Origin: Candidatus Gastranaerophilales bacterium
GTDB taxonomy: Bacteria; Cyanobacteriota; Vampirovibrionia; Gastranaerophilales; Gastranaerophilaceae
Direction of reading: 5' to 3'
Length of the DNA stretch: 64,000 nt
Assembly (NCBI GenBank): GCA_028693235.1
Contig: JAQUVW010000001.1
Coordinates: 62,001-126,000 of the forward strand
Position numbers and translations under genes: made by a program. How positions within the stretch are numbered: position 1 is the stretch's first letter; each line of letters begins with the position of its first letter. Under the pieces are notes generated by a model. That model saw only the letters and a list, made by a program, of their open reading frames with translations, was not told the origin of the DNA and did no database searches. This document shows, piece by piece, positions 43,177-51,310 of this stretch.

Positions 43177-44958
43177 ATGGAAAAAAACAAAGATACATTA
43201 CATATTTTACGCCACTCAGCCTCTCATATTATGGCTCAAGCGGTTCAAAAACTTTTCCCTGAAGCTAAATTGGCTATAGGACCTGCGATTGATACAGGGT
43301 TCTACTATGATTTCGATTTAGATGGACACAATTTTACGGCTGATGATTTGGTTAAGATTGAAGACGAAATGAAAAAGATTTTGAAAGACAATCTTTCTTT
43401 TGAAAAGTTTGAAATCCCTGATGTCGAAAAGCAAATTGCTGATTTCAAAGCTCAAGGCGAAATATATAAGGCAGAACTCCTTGAAGAACATAAAAACGAT
43501 GCTCCGACTTTATATGTAACTAAAAACAAAGATGGTGAAGTCGTTTTTAATGATTTTTGCTGTGGACCGCATGTCCCCAATACTTCTTACATTAAAGGCA
43601 ATGCAATTAAATTGTTAAAAGTTGCTGGTGCTTATTGGCGTGGTGATGAAAATAAAAAAATGCTTCAACGTATTTATGCTACTGCGTTTTGGACAAAAGA
43701 AGATTTGGCTGAATATGTGAACTTCTTAGAAGAAGCTGAAAAACGTGACCATAGAAAACTTGCTGCCCAACTTGATTTATTCTCTGTAAGAGAAGAAGTT
43801 GGTGCTGGGCTTGTTTTGTGGCATCCGAATTTGGCTGTTGTTCGTGAAGAAATCGAAAATTATTGGCGTTCAGAACATAGAAAAAGAGGCTATGTAACAG
43901 TTCATACTCCTCAAATTGCAAAAGCCAAATTGTGGGAAATTTCAGGACACATGGACCATTACAAAGAAAATATGTTCTTTATTCAAAAAGATGACGACTC
44001 TGATGACCAATATGTCGTTAAGCCGATGAATTGTCCTTTTCATATTATGATTTATCAAGCTAACAGGCATTCATACCGCTCTTTGCCATTGAGAATGGCT
44101 GAACTCGGAACTGTTTACAGAAAAGAAAAATCAGGTCAACTTTCAGGTTTGACTCGTGTTCAAGGGTTTACTCAAGATGATGCTCACGTTTTTTGCACTC
44201 CTGAACAATTAGTTGATGAAATTAACTCTATCATTGATTTTGTCGCTGATACTATGAAAATTTTCAAAATGGAATTTGAAGTTGAGCTCTCAACTCGTCC
44301 CGAAAGTTATGTAGGTGAGATTGAAAACTGGAATCTAGCCGAAGCAGGATTAAAAGAAGCCATGGACAAGCGTGGTATGAAATATGAAATAAATGAAGGT
44401 GACGGTGCTTTTTACGGACCTAAAATCGACTTCAAAATCAAAGACGCAATTGGCAGAACTTGGCAGTGTGCAACTATTCAATTAGACTTTAATTTGCCTG
44501 CAAGATTTGATATTAAATATCAAGACAAAGATGGCTTAATGAAGACTCCTGTTATGCTTCACCGTGTAATATTCGGGTCAATGGAAAGATTCCACGGCAT
44601 TTTGATTGAACATTATGCAGGTGCTTTCCCGACTTGGCTTGCTCCAATTCAAGTTCAAGTGGTTCCAATCGCTGACAGACACAATGATTATGCTGAAAAA
44701 GTTTATAAAAAACTTCTTGAAAACGGTGTGAGAGCAAATCTTGACGACCGTTCTGAAAGCATGAATTATAAAATAAGAGAAGCTCTCCAAGACAAGAAAA
44801 TCCCTTATGTAATCGTTATGGGCGATAAAGAAATTGAAACAAGTGACGTTGCAGTTAGAGTAAGAGGCAAAGGTAATGTCGGCTCTATGAGTGTTGATGC
44901 TTTTGCTGAAAAAGTCGTTGCTGAAATAAGAACTAGAGCTAACGAAACTACTTTCTAG
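43177..44958 (+). CDS. thrS: Threonyl-tRNA synthetase
   Basis: ThrRS charges tRNA-Thr. The 593-residue protein begins at the editing domain (HILRHSASHIMAQAVQKLFPEAKLAIGPAIDTGFYYDFD) and therefore lacks the N-terminal TGS domain of about 60 residues found in E. coli. The SAD region (CGPHVPNTSYIKG), the class II catalytic core with zinc-binding cysteine in KPMNCPFH, motif 2 (MAELGTVYRKEKSGQLSGLTRVQGFTQDDAH), motif 3 (GSMERFHGILIEH) and the anticodon-binding domain with DDRSESMNYKIREA are all present. A TGS-less form is known in several lineages. Confidence 0.96.
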   Translation: MEKNKDTLHILRHSASHIMAQAVQKLFPEAKLAIGPAIDTGFYYDFDLDGHNFTADDLVKIEDEMKKILKDNLSFEKFEIPDVEKQIADFKAQGEIYKAELLEEHKNDAPTLYVTKNKDGEVVFNDFCCGPHVPNTSYIKGNAIKLLKVAGAYWRGDENKKMLQRIYATAFWTKEDLAEYVNFLEEAEKRDHRKLAAQLDLFSVREEVGAGLVLWHPNLAVVREEIENYWRSEHRKRGYVTVHTPQIAKAKLWEISGHMDHYKENMFFIQKDDDSDDQYVVKPMNCPFHIMIYQANRHSYRSLPLRMAELGTVYRKEKSGQLSGLTRVQGFTQDDAHVFCTPEQLVDEINSIIDFVADTMKIFKMEFEVELSTRPESYVGEIENWNLAEAGLKEAMDKRGMKYEINEGDGAFYGPKIDFKIKDAIGRTWQCATIQLDFNLPARFDIKYQDKDGLMKTPVMLHRVIFGSMERFHGILIEHYAGAFPTWLAPIQVQVVPIADRHNDYAEKVYKKLLENGVRANLDDRSESMNYKIREALQDKKIPYVIVMGDKEIETSDVAVRVRGKGNVGSMSVDAFAEKVVAEIRTRANETTF

Positions 44959-44979
44959 TTTTTAGTTTTTATATTTATT

Positions 44980-45029
44980 GAGAGGTATGGTTTGAAATCA
45001 TACCTCTCGTGGTATATCTATATTATACC
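44980..45029 (+). promoter_or_regulatory. Two adjacent hairpins after thrS
   Basis: GAGAGGTATG (44980-44989) pairs perfectly with CATACCTCTC (44999-45008), loop nine bases; two bases later GGTATA (45011-45016) pairs with TATACC (45024-45029). No T run follows either, so a plain terminator is doubtful. The second one overlaps a possible -10 (TATTAT) of the downstream gene. This could be a regulatory site for that gene or a 3' end-protecting structure of thrS. Confidence 0.5.
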
Positions 45030-45045
45030 GAATAGCAGGATGCAA

Positions 45046-45810
45046 ATGGTTTACGCTCTAAATTCAGGATTGATTATTTCTTATACAAATTTGGTGTCTT
45101 CAAAAACAAAAATGACATCAAAGCAGCTTTTTGCTATGTTTTCCTTGTCTATCGGTGGCGATGGGACTTCCATTACAAAATCTCAATTAAGCTCTTTTAT
45201 CAAGGAGGCTGATGACGGTTTGGTAAAGGTCGGCAAAACTCGTTTGAAAAATTTGAAAACTCTTGAAAAAGATTGGGATGATTTGTTCAACAAAAAAGAC
45301 AGCATTTCTCAAGAAGATTTCAACAAATTGACTCCTTTGTTTTTGTCCGCGATGATAGAATCTGATGATGACCACAAAACAGATTTGTCAAAGATTAACA
45401 GAAACGAAAAAAAGAATGCTTTATGGGAAAAATCTCAAAAAGCACTTAAAGAAACGCTTCAAGAAGTAAAGGAAAAGCTATTGGAACGGCTCGAAGCAAG
45501 TAAGTTGGAAAAAGAAGATAAAAAAGTCGAGGAAGACAACTTGTTACAACAAAATTCTGAAAAAATCGAAATGTCTGACATCGTGTCTTTTTTGAAAAAT
45601 AAGCAGGTTACTAAAAAAGACCTCACGGATTATTTGGTCGAATTGATTGATAAAAACACGTCAGAGCTTGATAATACCCCATTTATTGATTCTGTCACAA
45701 ATCTTATTTCTGAATTTGAGAAGATAGCAGATTATCAAAAGCAGGTGCAATCTTTGATTGATGCAAATATTTTGAGTTCTGGCTTTTCTCCTGTAAATAT
45801 TAAAGTTTAA
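45046..45810 (+). CDS. Hypothetical charged helical protein
   Basis: The ATG at 45046 (AGCAGG six bases before) is chosen; a longer frame to 44992 would start inside the upstream hairpin. The 254-residue product starts MVYALNSGLIISYTN, has a stretch IGGDGTSITKSQLSSFI that recalls an EF-hand loop, and a long Lys/Glu-rich coiled coil (about 125-175). A final helical part ends SLIDANILSSGFSPVNIKV. It has no signal peptide. I recognise no family. The 3' end overlaps the convergent hydrolase-like gene by 11 bases. Confidence 0.6.
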   Translation: MVYALNSGLIISYTNLVSSKTKMTSKQLFAMFSLSIGGDGTSITKSQLSSFIKEADDGLVKVGKTRLKNLKTLEKDWDDLFNKKDSISQEDFNKLTPLFLSAMIESDDDHKTDLSKINRNEKKNALWEKSQKALKETLQEVKEKLLERLEASKLEKEDKKVEEDNLLQQNSEKIEMSDIVSFLKNKQVTKKDLTDYLVELIDKNTSELDNTPFIDSVTNLISEFEKIADYQKQVQSLIDANILSSGFSPVNIKV

Positions 45811-46462
45811 AGGTTTGTACTGGAATTGAACGCACTAACATATCACCTGTGCTATATTTAACTTCGTGTTTGCTTTGGTCAACTTTGAAAATTCTATTAA
45901 AAGTTTCAAGTGCGTTTTTAGCCTCCATTACAAAGTTTGACCACGCATCAACAACGACAGCTTGATTGCCCCAAGTTTTCGGGTTCGTTGGGTCTGCGTT
46001 TTCTTTTAGTCCGAAAATATTAAATACGTGGTCTTTCCCATCGACCGGATAGCCGTTTTTTTTGTTTATCACGTCCATAGTCAATCTTGTTGGAGTTTCG
46101 CCTTTTTCTTTTAAAGCTTGTTTTATGAAATATGATGATTCGGAGCAGTTTGCATATGGCTTTTTCTTCAAAAGCTCTCCGGTTCTTTCGACATAACGCG
46201 GTAATTGTTCGTCTTTATAAGGTGTAATAATCTCACGTCTTACTTGATATAGGTTGTCGCCGTATCTTTCTGAGAGCCGTCTTAAATCGGGTAAAACGCT
46301 TTGAAATCTTTCAGTGTCTTTTACATTCATAATATGCAAATCAACAAGAGTGTTTGATTTGAGGGCGGGGAATTCTTTTTTAAAGCTACGCAAAACATCT
46401 TCTCCAACTCGAAGATTTTGTTTTAGTCCGCAAAATGAAATTTGTGAATTTAGTTGCAACAT
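45800..46462 (-). CDS. Predicted Cys-His-Asp thiol hydrolase, transglutaminase-like
   Basis: The 220-residue protein begins MLQLNSQISFCGLKQN, a short motif shared with the small protein at 40119-40397. In the body, ANCSESSYFIKQALKEKG (Cys106 at a helix start), DHVFNIFGL (His145) and AVVVDAWSN (Asp172) occur in the order and spacing expected of a transglutaminase/papain-like catalytic triad. I infer a cysteine protease, amidase or deamidase; the target is unknown. It has no classical signal peptide or membrane helix. No good ribosome site is visible. The combination resembles bacterial effector enzymes, but that is inference. Confidence 0.6.
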   Translation of the reverse strand: MLQLNSQISFCGLKQNLRVGEDVLRSFKKEFPALKSNTLVDLHIMNVKDTERFQSVLPDLRRLSERYGDNLYQVRREIITPYKDEQLPRYVERTGELLKKKPYANCSESSYFIKQALKEKGETPTRLTMDVINKKNGYPVDGKDHVFNIFGLKENADPTNPKTWGNQAVVVDAWSNFVMEAKNALETFNRIFKVDQSKHEVKYSTGDMLVRSIPVQTFKL

Positions 46463-46524
46463 ATTTATTAACCATTAGTTTACTGCATAAAAACATGTGA
46501 ATATTAATTTTGCTATTTTACAAT

Positions 46525-46553
46525 TCGACAATTTTATCTTTAACTATTATAAT
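46525..46553 (+). promoter_or_regulatory. Promoter directly abutting the SH3-like gene start
   Basis: TCGACA (46525-46530, five of six matches to the -35 consensus) and TATAAT (46548-46553) are 17 bases apart. The ATG follows at 46560 after six bases (CTTGGT), so the mRNA should start at the start codon. Confidence 0.65.
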
Positions 46554-46559
46554 CTTGGT

Positions 46560-47210
46560 ATGAAAAGATTTTTATTAATTTTATCAGTTCTTTTATTAAC
46601 AACGCTGTCTTCGATGGCAGATATTGTGCCTGTTTATACAACGAGCATTGCCCACTATGGTATTGGCGTTTTGAATATGCCGGATTCTTTCAGCATATAT
46701 GAGGAGCCTTATGAAACTTCAAGGATATTGAAAACAGTTAATTATGAACTGGTGCAAAACAGTAATATAATTGTTGATTCAATGGGTATTGAAGATACGC
46801 TTATTGTTTATGCTCCGATGAAAAAAATCGCTTTGGTTGCTGTTGATTCTAATACGGAAAATGGCTGGTTTGAGATATTTTATGACCAAAAATCAGGTGC
46901 CACAGGTTGGGTAAGACAAAATGATTTATCTAATTTTAAGCCGTGGAAAGATGTTTTCAACAGTTGGGGTAAGGCTAACGGAATATATATGTTTCGAGAT
47001 GTTACAGACGAAAAAAAGAGGATGTATAGTTCAGATGACACAGCCTCTCAAATACTTGAACAGGTCATTAAGCCAAATGGAATGAATTTTACAGTTATCA
47101 GGGGCAACTGGATGCTTGCAAGAACGGTTGATGTCGGCAAAACTAACAAAATCGGCTGGATGCGTTGGCGAGAAGATGACGGTACTTTATTAATGTTTCC
47201 GAGATTTTAG
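46560..47210 (+). CDS. Secreted SH3-like domain protein
   Basis: From the ATG at 46560 the product is 216 residues with a signal peptide (FLLILSVLLLTTLSSMA). It contains two bacterial-SH3-like stretches: NMPDSFSIYEEPYETSRILKTV running to SGATGWVRQNDLSNF (about 35-135), and IYMFRDVTDEKKRMYSSDDTASQILEQV to NKIGWMRWREDDGTLLMFPRF (about 140-216). Such domains often bind peptidoglycan or surface ligands. An upstream extension (to 46497) is rejected because it would cover the promoter. The strong promoter with no leader suggests leaderless translation. No enzyme domain is present. Confidence 0.75.
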   Translation: MKRFLLILSVLLLTTLSSMADIVPVYTTSIAHYGIGVLNMPDSFSIYEEPYETSRILKTVNYELVQNSNIIVDSMGIEDTLIVYAPMKKIALVAVDSNTENGWFEIFYDQKSGATGWVRQNDLSNFKPWKDVFNSWGKANGIYMFRDVTDEKKRMYSSDDTASQILEQVIKPNGMNFTVIRGNWMLARTVDVGKTNKIGWMRWREDDGTLLMFPRF

Positions 47211-47265
47211 ATTTGATTTTTCTATTCGTGCTAAAATATTTTAGATAGAGTAGGAAAACTTATAC

Positions 47266-48105
47266 ATGGAACAATTTATATTATTAGTTAAAGCTACAGC
47301 GTTAGCTGGCATTGGCGGAACAGGTTTAGGCGGTGTTATTGGTTCTTTGTTTAAAAAAGACTCGAATAAAACCGTAAGCTTGTTATTGAGTTTTGCTGCA
47401 GGTGTTATGACTGCTATTGTTTGCTTTGATTTGGTAATTAGTGCTGTTAAAACAGGTACTCATGTATTAATTGTCAGTGCAGGTATAATGGCAGGTGTTT
47501 TTCTGGTTTATTTATTAAATTTAATTATTGATAGAATGACAAATCACGAAGTTATGCATATTGACCATTCTCACCCTGAAACAGCTGATGATTTAGATGA
47601 AATTATTCACAGTAATCACCTTTCAATGCATATTAATAAAAATGACAATACTATTTCACTTTTTGTTGCAGGTGTTATTATGGCTTGTGCTATTGCTTTG
47701 CATAATCTTCCAGAGGGTATGACAATAGGTGCTTCTTTTGCTAATTCACATGGCGAAATGGCGGGTTCCGCTTTGGTTTTGGCTGTGTTAATCGGACTTC
47801 ACAATATTCCGGAAGGAATGGCAATCGCAGTTCCTTTAATGAGTGGTGGTGTTAAAAAAAGATTGGCAATTCTAATTACAGCATTGGCGGGTGCACCTAC
47901 TATATTGGGTGCAATTGTCGGTTGGTGGATTGGTGATATCGGACCGTTGGGTTTGGCTTTGAGTTTGAGTTTCGCAAGCGGAGCGATGCTCTATGTTGTA
48001 TTCGGCGAAATTTTGCCCCAATCAATATTGATGTACAAAAGTAAGCTTCCTGCATTTTTTGTAATGTTTGGGATAATAATAGGTTTGATTGTTATTTATA
48101 TCTAA
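47266..48105 (+). CDS. ZIP-family metal transporter
   Basis: The 279-residue inner-membrane protein has eight predicted helices and the ZIP signatures in helices IV and V: ALHNLPEGMTIGASF and GLHNIPEGMAIAVPL, which bind the transported divalent metal. A histidine-rich loop between helices III and IV (HEVMHIDHSHPE, HSNHLSMH) is typical. It probably imports zinc or iron (ZupT-like). TAAAAT lies about 30 bases upstream. The gene stops two bases before the convergent zinc-ribbon gene. Confidence 0.93.
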   Translation: MEQFILLVKATALAGIGGTGLGGVIGSLFKKDSNKTVSLLLSFAAGVMTAIVCFDLVISAVKTGTHVLIVSAGIMAGVFLVYLLNLIIDRMTNHEVMHIDHSHPETADDLDEIIHSNHLSMHINKNDNTISLFVAGVIMACAIALHNLPEGMTIGASFANSHGEMAGSALVLAVLIGLHNIPEGMAIAVPLMSGGVKKRLAILITALAGAPTILGAIVGWWIGDIGPLGLALSLSFASGAMLYVVFGEILPQSILMYKSKLPAFFVMFGIIIGLIVIYI

Positions 48106-48107
48106 AT

Positions 48108-48494
48108 TTAATAAGCTATGCCTGCTTTATTGCAATCCGTTTTTTCTGTTGCTTTCCATTTGTTATAGTTGTCAGAATCTTTAGCTTGTAGATATGCTGC
48201 TGAAACCAATCCTGCTTGCACGCATGCTTGCATTTTGTCGCCTTGAGCTTTTGCTATATTATATTGTTCCACTGCATCTTCAGCTACTTTGTTTTCTATT
48301 GACGACATTTCTGTATCAGAAAAAATTCCTACAAAAGAAGTTAAAATTATTAATCCGACAATAAAACTTGAGCACCCTATTAAAAAAGGGTGTTTTTTCA
48401 CTTTTGTTGCTGTTTCTGCAACAAATTCGGCTCCGCAAGTCGGGCAAAAAGTTGCATCATCATTGATTTCTTTTCCACATTTTGAACAATACAT
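48108..48494 (-). CDS. Zinc-ribbon single-pass membrane protein
   Basis: The 128-residue protein begins with a four-cysteine zinc ribbon (MYCSKCGKEINDDATFCPTCGAEF), then one membrane helix (about 37-59, LIGCSSFIVGLIILTSFVGIF) and an extracytoplasmic part of about 70 residues containing two cysteines (MQACVQAG, EKTDCNKAG). The ribosome site is AAAGG. Proteins with this zinc_ribbon_2 plus helix layout are widespread and mostly uncharacterised. It neighbours a ZIP transporter, but a functional link is only a guess. Confidence 0.8.
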   Translation of the reverse strand: MYCSKCGKEINDDATFCPTCGAEFVAETATKVKKHPFLIGCSSFIVGLIILTSFVGIFSDTEMSSIENKVAEDAVEQYNIAKAQGDKMQACVQAGLVSAAYLQAKDSDNYNKWKATEKTDCNKAGIAY

Positions 48495-48580
48495 AATAGA
48501 CCTTTCTTAAATTTTATACCTTTTTTATAATATCAAATTTAAGAGGAATAAAATTAACATATTTTCCGCTTAGGATAATT

Positions 48581-49657
48581 TTATATATTAAGTTGATTGT
48601 TATTTTCGGAAATTTCAGGGATTTGCTTATTAGCTTTTGCTCCCAAGTCTTGCAATCTTTCGATTTGTCGGACAATATTATCTCGCCCTGTGAGCTTTGT
48701 GTATATATTGTTTATTGATTTTTGTGCTGAGTTGAGGTCTTTTATCATATCTGCAAATTTGTCAATCATTTTGCCTGCAAGTGTCGCTATCTCAATAGCG
48801 TTATTGTTTTGCCTTGTTACAACATGGAAGCTGTTTATTATTTTTAATGCAGCAAGAAGTGTTGATGGAGATGTCGGCATTATTTTGTTTTTCCAAGCGA
48901 ATTCCCAAAGTTGTGCATCTTCTAAAAATAGCATAGAGTAGCAGCTTTCAATTGGAATGAACATTAGAACATATTCGGGTGAATAGTAGTCTGTTGTAGC
49001 GAAGTATTCTTTTTTGGAAAGCCCCATGATATGTGTTTTTACAGAGTCTTTAAATTGTTTTAGATAATATTCTTGCTCGTCTATGGTTTCAGCGTTAATG
49101 TATGCGTCGTATGAAGCCAGAGTTGTTTTTGCGTCGACAAATATTGCTTTGTTTTCGGGCAAAAGTATTGTTGCGTCGGGTCTTTGAGAGCCAATACCGG
49201 CTTGGGTTAAATATTCTTCGCCCTTTTTTAAGCCTGAAAGCTCTAACACTCTTTCAAGAATCAATTCACCCCATTTGCCTTGCTTCATGTTATCGCCCTT
49301 TAGGGCTTGAGAAAGCTTGTTTGTGTCTTGGTTTATTTTGTTACCTGCTTCAATAACACTTTTGATATGTACATCAAGCGTGGTGAATTTTTCGTTGTTT
49401 TGTTCAAATCTTTTTTTGAAGTCTTCAATTCGTTCTTTGAAAGGTTCCAAAAGTTCTGTCATTCTTTCTTTTGACATTGTTGAAAAGTCTTGGGTATTTT
49501 CTTTCAGAATTTTATTTGCAACATTTTCGAAGATTAATTTCATTTGTTCTTCGGCTTCATTTTGTGATTTTTTTTGATTTTTATCGCTGTTTTTTAACAA
49601 AAAATAAGTTAGTCCGCATCCTATCAAAAGTCCTGCGATAAAAATTAATAAATTCAT
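48581..49657 (-). CDS. rmuC: DNA recombination protein RmuC
   Basis: The 358-residue protein has an N-terminal membrane helix (LLIFIAGLLIGCGLTYFLL), a coiled-coil region (about 25-120), and the RmuC nuclease-like domain. The latter carries NMKQGKWGELILERVLELSGLKKGEEY, DATILLPENKAIFVDAKTTLASYDAY and YVLMFIPIESCYSMLF. RmuC limits recombination at inverted repeats and is predicted to be a PD-(D/E)XK nuclease; the DAK motif is seen here. Its ATG overlaps the proC stop by one base, so the two are an operon. Confidence 0.93.
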   Translation of the reverse strand: MNLLIFIAGLLIGCGLTYFLLKNSDKNQKKSQNEAEEQMKLIFENVANKILKENTQDFSTMSKERMTELLEPFKERIEDFKKRFEQNNEKFTTLDVHIKSVIEAGNKINQDTNKLSQALKGDNMKQGKWGELILERVLELSGLKKGEEYLTQAGIGSQRPDATILLPENKAIFVDAKTTLASYDAYINAETIDEQEYYLKQFKDSVKTHIMGLSKKEYFATTDYYSPEYVLMFIPIESCYSMLFLEDAQLWEFAWKNKIMPTSPSTLLAALKIINSFHVVTRQNNNAIEIATLAGKMIDKFADMIKDLNSAQKSINNIYTKLTGRDNIVRQIERLQDLGAKANKQIPEISENNNQLNI

Positions 49658-50463
49658 TATTTAGCTCCCAATGCCTTAGATTTTTCAGTTGTGCCCTTAA
49701 TTGTATCATACAAGATATCGGAGATGTTACTTTGTTTTAAGACATTGTTACCGACTTCTGTTGTGCCGCCTGGTGTTGTTACATTGATAATCAGTTGCTC
49801 CGGTGAAACTCCTGTTTCCATCATCATTTTTGCAGAGCCGAAGGCGGTTTGGGCTGAAAGTTTTAGGCAGGTTTCATAGTCTAGTCCGAGTTTTTCGCCT
49901 GCTTTTGCGATTTCGTTGATTATATAATAGTAAAAAGCAGGTCCTGAGCCTGAAATCCCTGTTACTATATCGAGATATTTTTCGTCAAGCTCTATTACTT
50001 TTCCAACGCTGCCGAAGATAGTAAGGGCGATTTTAGCGTGTTCATCTTTCGCATATTTACCTTTACAAACGGCACTCATTCCTTCGTTTACAAGAGCCGG
50101 CGTGTTAGGCATAATTCTTATTATTGGGATTTCGCCCAATTTTTCTTCCATTGTTTTAGTGGCAATTCCTGCTGCGATTGATATAACTACTTTGTTTTTT
50201 GTAATAGTGTGTTTAATTTCTTCTAAAATTGTCGGTAGGACAAAAGGCTTTACTGCAAATACAATAACATCAGCATTCTTGACGACATTTATGTTTGATT
50301 CTTCAATTGTGATGCCGAAATCTTTTTTTGCATTATCTAAGGCATCTTTGTTCAAGTCGTGAATTAAAATATTAGATGGTTTATAACTTTTTGCTCCGAT
50401 TATTCCTTTTATAATGGCACTTGCCATTTTGCCTGCACCGATGAATCCTATTTTATCGTTCAT
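49657..50463 (-). CDS. proC: Pyrroline-5-carboxylate reductase
   Basis: ProC makes proline from pyrroline-5-carboxylate with NAD(P)H. The 268-residue product has the Rossmann motif IGFIGAGKMASAIIKG, VFAVKPFVLPTIL, IIRIMPNTPALVNEGM, and the C-terminal signature ITGISGSGPAFYYYIINEIAKAGEKLGL with ITVTTPGGTTE-like NVTTPGGTTEVG. AAGG precedes the ATG. It is the first gene of a minus-strand pair with rmuC and is divergent from rpmH. Confidence 0.96.
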   Translation of the reverse strand: MNDKIGFIGAGKMASAIIKGIIGAKSYKPSNILIHDLNKDALDNAKKDFGITIEESNINVVKNADVIVFAVKPFVLPTILEEIKHTITKNKVVISIAAGIATKTMEEKLGEIPIIRIMPNTPALVNEGMSAVCKGKYAKDEHAKIALTIFGSVGKVIELDEKYLDIVTGISGSGPAFYYYIINEIAKAGEKLGLDYETCLKLSAQTAFGSAKMMMETGVSPEQLIINVTTPGGTTEVGNNVLKQSNISDILYDTIKGTTEKSKALGAK

Positions 50464-50512
50464 AATATTTAACCTTTTCTCCTATTTTTAATTGACTTTA
50501 GTCTTTGTTTTA

Positions 50513-50541
50513 TTTACTATGATACAACTGGTGAGTATAAT
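50513..50541 (+). promoter_or_regulatory. Promoter of rpmH
   Basis: TTTACT (50513-50518) and TATAAT (50536-50541) are 17 bases apart. The short leader carries AAGGAG before the rpmH start. Confidence 0.65.
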
Positions 50542-50558
50542 ATTCAAGGAGAAATAAA

Positions 50559-50711
50559 ATGAGACGTACGCTTGAAGGAACTAAAAGAAAAAGACAAAAC
50601 GTAAGCGGTTTCAGAGCTAGAATGGCAACAAACGGCGGACAAGAAGTTCTTAACAGAAGAAGAGCTAAAGGTCGTCATAAATTGGCTATCGAAGCAAAAG
50701 AACGTGCTTAG
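50559..50711 (+). CDS. rpmH: Large ribosomal subunit protein bL34
   Basis: A 50-residue, very basic protein: [12 protein letters not shown], then [13 protein letters not shown] and [13 protein letters not shown] match L34 almost throughout. L34 is a late 50S component. AAGGAG is eight bases before the ATG. It precedes rnpA as in most bacteria. The frame is shorter than 60 codons and easily missed. Confidence 0.97.
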   Translation: MRRTLEGTKRKRQNVSGFRARMATNGGQEVLNRRRAKGRHKLAIEAKERA

Positions 50712-50738
50712 TCTTTTTAGTTAAACAAACTTTTTATT

Positions 50739-50759
50739 GGCTATCCTTATCGGATAGCC
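50739..50759 (+). terminator. Hairpin between rpmH and rnpA
   Basis: GGCTATCC (50739-50746) pairs perfectly with GGATAGCC (50752-50759), five-base loop, followed by TTTAG and an AT-rich stretch. It may act as a partial terminator that lowers rnpA relative to rpmH. Confidence 0.55.
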
Positions 50760-50799
50760 TTTAGTATATTTTATATAGCAGATATTTAGGAAAATTCGC

Positions 50800-51153
50800 A
50801 TGCTCCCTAGGCAATACAGGCTTAAAAATAAATCAGCATTTAATGCAACATACAAGCAAAAAAATGTTATTGCAAACAACTTTTTCGTAGCTTATTTAGG
50901 TAGAGAAAAAAAAGATACCTCTTTGCCTACTAGATTTGGTTTTGTTGTTAGTAAAAAATTCCATAAAAGAGCAGTCAAAAGAAATAGAATAAAAAGGCTT
51001 ATGCGAGAGGCTGTCAGGTTGTTTCTGAAAAAAGATGGGGCAAAAAGTTTTGAGAAATATCAATCTTTGATTATCATCCCAAAACAGAGGGCTCTCAATC
51101 CTAAATTTTCTGACGTCGTTTTCTTCATGGAAAATATTTTTGAAAAATTATAA
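50800..51153 (+). CDS. rnpA: Ribonuclease P protein component
   Basis: RnpA binds the RNase P RNA and helps it process tRNA 5' ends. The 117-residue basic protein has LPRQYRLKNKSAFNATYKQ, RFGFVVSKKFHKRAVKRNRIKRLMREAVR (the RNR signature, residues about 50-78) and a C-terminal LIIIPKQRALNPKF. AGGA lies about eight bases upstream. The usual followers yidD and yidC are absent; a flagellar-type operon comes instead. Confidence 0.95.
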   Translation: MLPRQYRLKNKSAFNATYKQKNVIANNFFVAYLGREKKDTSLPTRFGFVVSKKFHKRAVKRNRIKRLMREAVRLFLKKDGAKSFEKYQSLIIIPKQRALNPKFSDVVFFMENIFEKL

Positions 51154-51250
51154 TAAAATTTGATTTCTTTTCTTTTATTCTTAAATTTACTTTTAGTGGG
51201 CTTAATATACAACAAATGAATGATGTCCCGCCCCCCTAAAACTTATATTG

Positions 51251-51298
51251 TATAACTAGGGAAATTATGCCTTTATACGTATAGACTAGGGGAAATAG
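51251..51298 (+). repeat. Direct repeat before the export-gate operon
   Basis: TATAACTAGGGAAAT (51251-51265) and TATAGACTAGGGGAAAT (51280-51296) are near-identical copies 29 bases apart, just upstream of the first flagellar-type gene. A run of C (CCCGCCCCCC, 51227-51236) lies ahead of them, unusual in this AT-rich sequence. They could be operator sites or tandem promoter/initiation regions. Confidence 0.55.
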
Positions 51299-51310
51299 GG
51301 CAAGATAACT

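Noticed and set aside
50464-51310. Replication origin near rpmH-rnpA
   Set aside because: rpmH and rnpA are often near oriC, but no dnaA or dnaN gene and no cluster of TTATCCACA-like boxes is present.
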